64,000 nucleotides of DNA, taken from Candidatus Thiomargarita nelsonii. GTDB lineage: Bacteria; Pseudomonadota; Gammaproteobacteria; Beggiatoales; Beggiatoaceae. Below, in pieces: positions 53,422-61,435 of this stretch. A program made the position numbers and the translations under genes. The stretch's first letter is position 1; every line of letters begins with the position of its first letter. The notes under the pieces are model-generated. The model ran no database searches, was not told the DNA's origin, and saw nothing but the letters and a program-made list of their open reading frames with translations. The stretch is taken from NCBI GenBank assembly GCA_000785145.2, contig JSZA02000019.1:1-64000 (forward strand). Reading direction: 5' to 3'.

Positions 53422-54127
53422 AAATAGAAGCCGACGGATTCTCTTTTGATTTTACCGATGCAATTGATGCTTTTGTTTTTGATGAGAAAGATAAAAGTAA
53501 ATCCCACTATCACGGTCTATCTCAAGCTATGAAGGCGGTAGATATTATAGTTGAGTTAGATAACGATTACCTGTTCATTGAAATTAAGGATTTTCATGCG
53601 CCGGATGACTATAACTTTCCAAATGCTGTGGATGATGAGCAACATCAGGAAAGGCGTAGCCGCTTTAATCATTTGCGCGAAATACTCAAATACAAATATC
53701 GCGACACTTGGCTCTATCGATGGGCGGAAAACAAGACTGACAAGCCCATACGGTATCTGTGTCTATTGACGCTCGACAATGCTCAGATTTCGATGTTGAA
53801 CAACGAACTGCGTAAGCAGCTACCGGTTGGCAACGCTGGACCACGTTGGCACCGTGAACGTGAAATAGCCCACTCTTTAGCCCAATGCCATTAAGTTAAG
53901 CATAAATACGTTTTTTTTGTAGGGTGGGTAGAGCTTCGCTGCACCCACCAAATCGTTGAAACGAAGATCCGTGCGTAAATTTATAACAATGGTGGGTTTC
54001 GCTCTCGCTCTACCCACCCTACAAAAAACCTTAACTTAATGGCATTGACTCTTTAGCCGTGGTTAATATCGAGCGATGGAATCGTAATTTCCCAAATTGG
54101 CAAGTTAATCGAGTACAACGTCAATAA
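53418..54127 (+). pseudogene. PD-(D/E)XK-like gene interrupted by a miniature element
   Basis: The frame starts MKIEADGFSFDFTDAIDAFV. Asp42 in KAVDIIVELDND and the FIEIKDF motif (Glu55, Lys57) resemble a PD-(D/E)XK core. The frame reads through HSLA and then enters the element at 53883, ending after three foreign codons. If the 165-bp element and one 11-bp duplication are removed, the frame continues VVNIERWNRNFPNWQVNRVQ and stops at 54125-54127, giving 177 residues. The truncated 158-residue protein keeps the putative catalytic residues and could still be active. Confidence 0.85.
53883..54047. mobile_element. 165-bp non-autonomous element with 11-bp target duplication
   Basis: The ends are caatgccattaagttaag and its exact complement. 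Both flanks read actctttagcc (53872-53882 and 54048-54058). The interior carries gtagggtgggtagagc and its complement around a cgctgcacccacc stretch. It has no reading frame. The interrupted gene is otherwise undamaged, so the insertion is recent. Confidence 0.92.
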
Positions 54128-54153
54128 TAGAGTTGTTGCGAAATAAAAAACTA

Positions 54154-54260
54154 GGGCAACCACAAGGGATTGCCCCTACAAAACGCAAAATACGCAAATG
54201 GCACTATTTAAATCGGAATAATTAATATCTATTGTAGGGGCAATGCCCTAGTGGTTGCCC
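54154..54260. repeat. Hairpin repeat gggcaaccacaaggg...
   Basis: gggcaaccacaagggattgc pairs with caatgccctagtggttgccc across about 60 bases. It lies in the leader region of the tandem AAA+ gene. Confidence 0.7.
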
Positions 54261-54333
54261 TGATTTTTTGACGAGATTTCGTAACAATTCTAATAACTAT
54301 TCCGTTAATCCGTCTAGGCAAAAAGGAGACACC

Positions 54334-56865
54334 ATGACAAACAGCCACTTCAACAACACCCATCACCGTTTCTTTTTTCTCTACGGCCAAATTGACGATC
54401 AATTTTGTCCCCCCACGCTGGGTTTTCTCGACTTTTCCAAAATGCTCCACCGGCACCTACGTCAATTGGGCTATCAACGCATCGTTTTTTATAACAGCGG
54501 CGCACAAAAAATTGATACCTACGATAATCAATCCACGGCCCTAGTCCGCCCCAATGCAGTTCCCCAAACGCCCCGACGTGCCACCAAAATCTGTGCAGGC
54601 CCCTTGGGACAACGCCGTCAATCTAAAAAACCAGCACCAAAACCCCAAACAACTCCACAACTCACCGCTGTTAATAATTTAGAGGCTGTCGCCAGTTTCA
54701 ACCGCTGGATGAATGAAAGCCAACCTAAAACCGCTATCATCTTCAACAATGGACTAGATTTTATTACCCGTTTTGATCAAGCCGCGCAACGGCAAATGTC
54801 GGTGGCATTAGATAACTGGAATAAATTATTTGAGGAATATCAAAATATTTGTATTTTTCTCCTCTCTGGTATTTCAGTACAACGTTTACGTGAATTACCG
54901 GAGCTGCAAAGACAATGGTTTTTTTTATTTAACCAAATGTTCAAAGACGATAACACGCCCACTGATCAGATGATTCCCATCGGAGCACCCCGTCAAGATG
55001 AAGTCAATAATCTCTTAAATTATTGGCGACTCAAATATGATTTGCACATTGATTGGCGGATTTTTCCTACCGCAGCGGCACCTATTACTCGTTATCTCTG
55101 TAGTCAGGGCGGTTCCCTTAAATCCCTCAGTCGTAATTTAAGAGAATTGAAGAGCATCAATAAAGAAGCTTTATCAGAATTATCAGGGCAATCTGAGGAA
55201 GGCTCAGCATTAGAACGCTTACGCCAAATGAAAGGTTTATCCGTTATTGCCGATAGAATTGAACGAATGGTAACGCATCATCAAATCGCATCCAATTCAC
55301 AAATAGCTGCTATAAATACCCCACATACCACGGTTAGCCGCTTGTTGCCACCTCTTCCATCACCAGCAAAAGGGCGCAATTTAAATATTGCACTCAAGGG
55401 TAATCCGGGGACTGGTAAAACCACTGTCGCTCGTCTGATTGGCGAAATTTACCGAGAAGAAGGACTATTAGAACTTGGACATATTGTCAAAGCCTCACGC
55501 GAAGATTTAGTCGCCGGTTATGTAGGACAAACCGCGTTGAAAACGGCTCAAAAAATTGCCGATGCTATGGGTGGTGTCTTATTTGTTGATGAAGCCTATC
55601 GTCTCACTCAAGGGGGTGATAACGATTTCGGTAAAGAAGCGGTTGAAACGATTATGGAGGCAATGGAAAACCACAAGGGCGAATTCGCAGTGATTATTGC
55701 TGGCTATCCGCAACGAATTGAATATTTTTTGGATGCCAATCCCGGTTTACGTCGTCGTTTTAGTGACAAAAATACTTTGACTATTCCCGATTACGATCCA
55801 CAAACCTTACAATTTATTTTTGAACAACAAATTGCTAAACAAAAACGCGAATTGGACCAAACACTGCAAGAAAAATTGCCCAACTTTTTTGCTAATTGGT
55901 ACGCTGAGCGTAATGAGGAAACCTTTGGTAATGCTGGCGACGTGTTAAATCTGTATGAGGAAATGGACGAACAACGTAGCTTTCGTATCAAAGATCAAGC
56001 TGGCAACCGTTTTACCCTCACAGTGGCTGATGTTCCAGAACGTTTGCGCCCTTACTTGGAGTCACGCCAGCCGGAAAATATGGATGACATTCTCAAATCC
56101 TTAGATCATTTAATTGGTTTACAACAAGTTAAAAAAACGGTACGGACATTCGTCAATCGGCTCAAGGTTCAAAAACTGCGTGACGATAAGAGCCAACTGC
56201 TCCCCGGACATTATTTGTTTGTGGGTAATCCCGGCACGGGCAAAACCACCGTAGCGCGTCTGATGGGCAATATTTTCAAAGCTTTAGGTATTTTGAAAAA
56301 AGGGCATCTTATAGAAGTTGGGCGAGCCGATTTGGTCGGACAATATCAAGGACATACTGCCGAAAAAACTCGTAAAGTCTTAGAACGTAGTATGGATGGC
56401 GTGTTATTCATTGACGAAGCTTATCAATTAGTAACAGATGAACACGACAGCTTTGGCAAGGAAGCCTTAGAAACACTGGTAGCGACAATGGAAAATCAAC
56501 GTCACCGTTTATGTATTATTGCTGCTGGCTATCCTGAGCCGATGCACCGCTTTGTCAATAGCAATCCGGGTTTGCCGTCGCGTTTTGCAGGAGAAATTGT
56601 CTTTGAAAATTATACGGCTACGGAAATGTTATCTATTTTCAAAGGTATGGTGCAGTCATTAACTTTAGGTGAAGGTGTTGAAGAGGCTTTATTGCTCATT
56701 TTCCGACAATGGGAACGAGAAAATAGCCCAACGTTTGGAAATGGGCGAGATGTGCGAAATTTGCTGGATAGGGCGTGTGCGCGGCAGGATAATCGCTTGG
56801 TGGAAGAGCAGGTGACGGATAAGGCATTGTTGTACCGATTAGAACGGGTGGATATTCCAGTTTGA
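54334..56865 (+). CDS. Tandem CbbX/SpoVK-type AAA+ ATPase
   Basis: The 843-residue protein starts MTNSHFNNTHHRFFFLYGQI at 54334, after AAAAAGGAGACACC; a longer frame to 54268 lacks a ribosome site. Residues 1-300 look like a degenerate AAA-type domain without Walker A (KTAIIFNNGLDFITRF; ICIFLLSGISVQRL). Two CbbX-like AAA+ modules follow, each with GNPGTGKTTVARL, a GVLFVDEAY/GVLFIDEAY Walker B, an AGYP motif and a GLRRRF/GLPSRF arginine finger. Such proteins remodel partner complexes. Its place between the radical SAM/ATPase genes and the HEPN/GTPase genes suggests a shared system. Confidence 0.85.
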   Translation: MTNSHFNNTHHRFFFLYGQIDDQFCPPTLGFLDFSKMLHRHLRQLGYQRIVFYNSGAQKIDTYDNQSTALVRPNAVPQTPRRATKICAGPLGQRRQSKKPAPKPQTTPQLTAVNNLEAVASFNRWMNESQPKTAIIFNNGLDFITRFDQAAQRQMSVALDNWNKLFEEYQNICIFLLSGISVQRLRELPELQRQWFFLFNQMFKDDNTPTDQMIPIGAPRQDEVNNLLNYWRLKYDLHIDWRIFPTAAAPITRYLCSQGGSLKSLSRNLRELKSINKEALSELSGQSEEGSALERLRQMKGLSVIADRIERMVTHHQIASNSQIAAINTPHTTVSRLLPPLPSPAKGRNLNIALKGNPGTGKTTVARLIGEIYREEGLLELGHIVKASREDLVAGYVGQTALKTAQKIADAMGGVLFVDEAYRLTQGGDNDFGKEAVETIMEAMENHKGEFAVIIAGYPQRIEYFLDANPGLRRRFSDKNTLTIPDYDPQTLQFIFEQQIAKQKRELDQTLQEKLPNFFANWYAERNEETFGNAGDVLNLYEEMDEQRSFRIKDQAGNRFTLTVADVPERLRPYLESRQPENMDDILKSLDHLIGLQQVKKTVRTFVNRLKVQKLRDDKSQLLPGHYLFVGNPGTGKTTVARLMGNIFKALGILKKGHLIEVGRADLVGQYQGHTAEKTRKVLERSMDGVLFIDEAYQLVTDEHDSFGKEALETLVATMENQRHRLCIIAAGYPEPMHRFVNSNPGLPSRFAGEIVFENYTATEMLSIFKGMVQSLTLGEGVEEALLLIFRQWERENSPTFGNGRDVRNLLDRACARQDNRLVEEQVTDKALLYRLERVDIPV

Positions 56866-56995
56866 CCATAATAGCCATGCGCCGCTCCATTGTGGATGTA
56901 TTTTTAGTTAGCATAAAAAAAATTAATAAAAAACGCTTGCAATGGATGAAAAAAGTCGGTAAAATTGTCAATTTTTATAATTACAGATGGTATTT

Positions 56996-57019
56996 TGGAG
57001 TCCAAGATTTATCTTGGAC
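56996..57019. repeat. Palindromic repeat in a gene leader
   Basis: ggagtccaagatttatcttg lies 18 bases upstream of the start codon at 57037 and may be transcribed into its leader. Confidence 0.7.
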
Positions 57020-57036
57020 TAGTGGAGAAAAAAAAT

Positions 57037-57540
57037 ATGTCTACTACCGATTATGTCAAAAACGCGATAATGAATAGATTTCAGGAAGTGAATGCCGAAA
57101 AAGGGCATATTCTCCCACAAGCTTGGCTAACTCCGTATCTTTCTAAATTGAAGCGGAAAGCTTTTTTTGAACAAGCCATGCAGCAATTACAAGCCGAAAA
57201 TTTGATTGAGTACCAAAAGAAGGATGAGGCTCATTATCATATCATGCTCACCCAGCAAGGAGAGGATTATCTTTATCCAGACTTTAAAGTAGCCGATGCG
57301 AAACGGAAAATCCGCCATGATATATTCGCTAAATTCAAAGCCAACCAAGATAAAACGATTACTTATCGGTGGTTGAATACCCTTTACTTTGGTGGGCAAC
57401 TTAATCCAAAGGAACAACGGATTTTCGATGATGTGATTGAAAGCATAATCAAAGAAAAGTTGGTAACAACAAGTTTGTTAAACCATTTTCTGTATTTAAC
57501 TGAAAAAGGAGAAAAATTAATGAGCGAGGTTCTCGTATGA
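57037..57540 (+). CDS. Small winged-helix-like protein upstream of a HEPN gene
   Basis: This 167-residue protein starts MSTTDYVKNAIMNRFQEVNA; GGAG lies eight bases ahead of the ATG at 57037. The longer in-frame start at 56965 is partly repeat-encoded. Segments FFEQAMQQLQAENLIEYQKK and IIKEKLVTTSLLNHFLYLTE resemble two winged-helix-like units. The four-base overlap with the HEPN gene suggests an antitoxin or regulator of it. No family is recognised. Confidence 0.55.
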   Translation: MSTTDYVKNAIMNRFQEVNAEKGHILPQAWLTPYLSKLKRKAFFEQAMQQLQAENLIEYQKKDEAHYHIMLTQQGEDYLYPDFKVADAKRKIRHDIFAKFKANQDKTITYRWLNTLYFGGQLNPKEQRIFDDVIESIIKEKLVTTSLLNHFLYLTEKGEKLMSEVLV

Positions 57541-58295
57541 ATCAGTCAAATTCTCTTGACAATTTATTGAAAAATATGGAAGAAATAGATGCTTTAATGG
57601 CTTTCTATCAAAAAGCTAAAGATGAACCGGTGGCTAATCAGGTGAACAGTCATCACAGTCCTTATATACTCCTAAAGAGTAACCTAATTTTTATAGTCAC
57701 TTGTTGGGAGGAGTATATAAAAAGTCTAGTGGACGAAAGCTTTACTTTTATGCTCGATCATTCATCAAATATTGAAATATTTCCTGAACATGTTAGGAGA
57801 ACCACCGCAGAAATTTTACCTCAAGAAAGTAATCTAAAAAATAAGGAAATGTGGCACCATGAAAAATGGAAAACGGATGTCTGGAAATTAGTTGATGAAT
57901 GGCGAGAGTTTTTAACTAAAAATAAAAGACAACGAGTTGAGAAATTTCAATCTTCCCGCAAAGACAATATTAATACTTTATTTTTTCAGACGATTGGTTT
58001 AAAAGGACTTTCCGATTCTTGGATATGGCAAGGTATGAGTAATGAGGAAGCCATAAAATGCCTCAATACCTTGCTTGATTTACGGGGAGATTATGTTCAT
58101 AAGAATCGTTCTTATCGGCTCATCTCTGAAACGGATATTGAATATTTTCCAAAATTGATTGAAGCTCTTGCTGGTATTTCAGCCAACAAAGTGAGGGATT
58201 ATATTTATGATAAAGTAGGATACTATCCATGGTTGTATAATAAGATTTCTCCTAATGCCTTAAATTTTGATAGCAAGCGTTGTACTGAAAGATAG
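57537..58295 (+). CDS. HEPN-domain protein, possible RNase toxin
   Basis: The 252-residue helical protein contains KSNLIFIVTCWEEYIKSLVD near its N-terminus and LLDLRGDYVHKNRSYRLISE with Arg183 and His188, an R-x4-H motif typical of HEPN ribonucleases. The overall pattern resembles RiboL-PSP/MAE_28990-type HEPN proteins (memory). It is coupled to the gene upstream (ATGA). In conflict systems such proteins are RNA-cutting effectors kept in check by neighbours. Its position ahead of the GTPase operon is notable. Confidence 0.65.
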   Translation: MNQSNSLDNLLKNMEEIDALMAFYQKAKDEPVANQVNSHHSPYILLKSNLIFIVTCWEEYIKSLVDESFTFMLDHSSNIEIFPEHVRRTTAEILPQESNLKNKEMWHHEKWKTDVWKLVDEWREFLTKNKRQRVEKFQSSRKDNINTLFFQTIGLKGLSDSWIWQGMSNEEAIKCLNTLLDLRGDYVHKNRSYRLISETDIEYFPKLIEALAGISANKVRDYIYDKVGYYPWLYNKISPNALNFDSKRCTER

Positions 58296-58341
58296 TCTTT
58301 AATAAATTTTTTTTAAACTGATAAAAAATATTGTTATATTT

Positions 58342-61300
58342 ATGAAAAAATGTCCAGTATGTCAAGTTCCAGTTGAAGAAAATACCACCATTTGTTCACG
58401 ATGTAAGTGGGAGAAATTGGGGATTCGTCTGACTGCAACAGCTGAGGATCAGGATAAATTAGAGAAAGCGCGTTTTGCATGGCGAGCTAAACAAGCGGCT
58501 GAGGATGTGCGTCTTGATGAAAACTTGCCCTATTATGATTTTATACTCATTGGTCACTCAAGTGTTGGTAAAACCACTTATTTAGCCATGTTGTGTGAGC
58601 AAGGGGGTGATAATAATAAGGTATGGAATTTTAAGAGCGGTGGTAGCGCAAATTATTTGGGAAATAACGCACCTCAAGATATTCGTGATCGTGTCCAAAA
58701 AGGTGATCAACACATTACAGAATCTATCAGAAAAGTTTCTGTTGGTACTACAGACTATATTAACTTAATAAGGGAAGAAATTCAGCGACAAGAGGGTTAT
58801 TATTCAACCTTAAAAGATAACAAGCTTATTTTCTCTTTTCGCCCCACTCGTGCTAGGCGTCAACACACATTATTAACACTTGATTATCCGGGTGACTGGA
58901 TTTCTTTAGTGAATAGGGAAGAAGATGCTTTTACATATCAAAAGAGCATCAAGCAATTTGCGGATTATTTAAATAGGAGTCAGTCATTAATTCTTATGAT
59001 TGATCCCCTTATTTTTATGGAAGGTGATTCCAAAGAAAAAAACTTTCACAGTCAAGGACTATCAGAAGTACAAGAGCAACTTAAAGAAGATGCAACGCAC
59101 AAGCGACCTTCTGAGTTTATCCCCGTTAGTCAGATACCAGTGGCACTGATAATCAATAAGTGCGATCTATTAAAGGTGGCTTGTGAACAAGGAAAGCCTA
59201 TGGCTTTTTTGAAAGATCATTGCAGAAGTATTTATAATGATCTCAATAATTTTACCACTAATTGGAAACTTTTTTTTGTTTCTTGTTATGGGAATCAGAA
59301 ATTAAAAGAGTTGAATAAACAGGGTGCGTATGCTCCGCCTAAGGATCCCGAACCTGTCAATTTAGAAAAGCCTTTAGATTGGCTTTATAAACAAACACAA
59401 AGACGTACTTTAAAAGAGGCTTCACTTAAAGTCAGTAAGGTAACAGCACGTTTTGTGTTATTACCGTTGGCTATTATTTCTGTTATTTACTACGGTGCCT
59501 ATTACAGTGTATATGCTTGGGATTCGAGTGCCTTCGCCTCAATTGAGGAAAAAGAACCCGTTTTTCTTGAGCAACCTCATGTATTGTATAGAAATTATAC
59601 TAAGTATGATAGTTCACACTGGTTGAGTCCTTGGACTGGATTTAAGGAGAAAGTCCACGAGAAACGTAAAAAATTTGTTAGGTTGTATCTGGATAATCAG
59701 TTAGCTGGTCCATTGAAACATGGGGCTTCAATAAAAGACTTTAAGGCAACTAGAGCTCAAGTTCGCAAATGGTCTTTAGATTTAGAAGATAAGGCGTTTG
59801 CTGAAAAAATGGAGTCTATCATATCAAGTGAACTCATGCCATTATACGAAGAGCAGTATTTCAAATTCTTGCATGAGAAATTCTTGCGTGGAGATATTGA
59901 GGAGGGCTTTACAGAATTTGTGAAACTGTTTCCAAATTCTCAACATATTCCTGAGTTTGAAAAAATAATTCTTGAAATATGGCCTTTAGAACAGTATAAG
60001 AAAATTTATCAGATGGCTGTCAATAGCCAAGCACAAAATCCTGATATCAATAAACTTCTACAACTATGTAGAGAATATATTAATACCGCTAAGGAGCACA
60101 GCCACAGATACGATAAGAGTGTAAAAGCATTAATTTCTTTTATAGAGAATGATCTGGCTACCCTAGAAAATGGGGCTTTATCTCCACGCTCTTTCAGAAT
60201 AAACTACCGTGGGTACACTCTTTCTGATGGCATGTATGGTCATCATACTGAAGAGTACCAAGAACAGTATGAAAATTGTTATACAGACACAAGTGGTTGG
60301 ACAGACACTGTGCGTTGTAACACAGATTACAGAACTGCCCAACGAGAAGTTAGAACGCCTGAACAGGTGGTTATCAGTATCCTTATTAACGGCGTAGAAA
60401 AATATAGTTTAGAAACGACTCATCGAAAAAGAGATAATTTTTCTATCGACTGGATGCCAGGTATGACAGTCCAAGTGGTGGTCAATAACAAAACGGGGAA
60501 AACCACAAAAATAGAAGATTCCCGTTTTTTGGCTATTAATCTTCTAAAAGGAAATTTAGATGTTAATGGACTCGCAGATGTCAATTTGACGGGTTCTAAT
60601 TTAAGTTTTCCAAAACTACAAACACCGTCTGAAGAGCTAGATGTCCAAATCTCGTCTAATAGCGGAGTAACAACACCGGTAGTACAAAACCAACCGCCTT
60701 CAACGGTAACACGTCCAGTTTCTGAGCCGGCAAGACAAAACCCGATCCATTTTATCCGTGCCTATTACGAAGATATCAATCGAGGTAATGCTGATTCAGC
60801 TATTCGCAAATGGAAAGCGCCAAAAGAGGATAGGTTAAGGACTCTCATTAACGATTCTCAGTGGAGCAGTATTAACGAAATACAGCTAGTTAATCAAAAT
60901 GACGACAGTGCCGAAGTTTCAATTGAAGTCACTGGTCAATCAATAAGTAATACCACTGAACAAAGGTGGAAAGGTATTATAGAGCTAGAAAATATTGAAG
61001 GCGAATGGAAAATTGCTGAAATGCGCCTTCAGAATAAGGCGGTTATATATAGCCAAAATAATATTGTTCATCTAGGTGATGAAGAAATAAAAGGATGGAA
61101 TCCTTTGCATGGTGAATGTTTCACAGCCACATTTAATCTGAGCAGCCAAATACAAAAACTCACGTTGAAATTGGATTTAAAGGGTTCAAATGCCCGCAAT
61201 CCTATATTTTTAAATGGTACACAAGTTGGACTCTTGCCACAAACGACGGGTCGGGGTTGGAATTATGGTCAGAGAGTTATTTTACCAATAGGTGAATTAC

Positions 61301-61401
61301 AGCAGCAGCAAAGCAATCAGTTAAAACTTTGCTCTGGCCTATTTGAACCCGGAGATAAAGATGATTTACAGTTCAAAAAACTTAAGCTTAGGGTGGAATA
61401 G
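58342..61401 (+). CDS. Zinc-ribbon GTPase with transmembrane segment and extracytoplasmic domains
   Basis: The 1019-residue protein has a zinc ribbon (CPVC at 4-7 and CSRC at 18-21). A GTPase domain follows, with G1 GHSSVGKT (71-78), G3 LDYPGDW and G4 INKCDLL. Next is a transmembrane helix (FVLLPLAIISVIYYGAYYSV, about 370-390). The long outer part has a helical region, a beta-rich section (LLKGNLDVNGLADVNLTG), an NTF2-like domain (IHFIRAYYEDINRGNADSAI...GEWKIAEMRLQ) and a C-terminal beta sandwich. The GTPase recalls the TRAFAC-type GTPases of NTPase-centred conflict systems. Coupling a cytoplasmic GTPase to outer domains in one chain suggests signalling across the membrane. This is inference. 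Confidence 0.7.
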   Translation: MKKCPVCQVPVEENTTICSRCKWEKLGIRLTATAEDQDKLEKARFAWRAKQAAEDVRLDENLPYYDFILIGHSSVGKTTYLAMLCEQGGDNNKVWNFKSGGSANYLGNNAPQDIRDRVQKGDQHITESIRKVSVGTTDYINLIREEIQRQEGYYSTLKDNKLIFSFRPTRARRQHTLLTLDYPGDWISLVNREEDAFTYQKSIKQFADYLNRSQSLILMIDPLIFMEGDSKEKNFHSQGLSEVQEQLKEDATHKRPSEFIPVSQIPVALIINKCDLLKVACEQGKPMAFLKDHCRSIYNDLNNFTTNWKLFFVSCYGNQKLKELNKQGAYAPPKDPEPVNLEKPLDWLYKQTQRRTLKEASLKVSKVTARFVLLPLAIISVIYYGAYYSVYAWDSSAFASIEEKEPVFLEQPHVLYRNYTKYDSSHWLSPWTGFKEKVHEKRKKFVRLYLDNQLAGPLKHGASIKDFKATRAQVRKWSLDLEDKAFAEKMESIISSELMPLYEEQYFKFLHEKFLRGDIEEGFTEFVKLFPNSQHIPEFEKIILEIWPLEQYKKIYQMAVNSQAQNPDINKLLQLCREYINTAKEHSHRYDKSVKALISFIENDLATLENGALSPRSFRINYRGYTLSDGMYGHHTEEYQEQYENCYTDTSGWTDTVRCNTDYRTAQREVRTPEQVVISILINGVEKYSLETTHRKRDNFSIDWMPGMTVQVVVNNKTGKTTKIEDSRFLAINLLKGNLDVNGLADVNLTGSNLSFPKLQTPSEELDVQISSNSGVTTPVVQNQPPSTVTRPVSEPARQNPIHFIRAYYEDINRGNADSAIRKWKAPKEDRLRTLINDSQWSSINEIQLVNQNDDSAEVSIEVTGQSISNTTEQRWKGIIELENIEGEWKIAEMRLQNKAVIYSQNNIVHLGDEEIKGWNPLHGECFTATFNLSSQIQKLTLKLDLKGSNARNPIFLNGTQVGLLPQTTGRGWNYGQRVILPIGELQQQQSNQLKLCSGLFEPGDKDDLQFKKLKLRVE

Positions 61402-61435
61402 TCCAACAAGCTTTGGTATTTAATAGGAAAATGTC

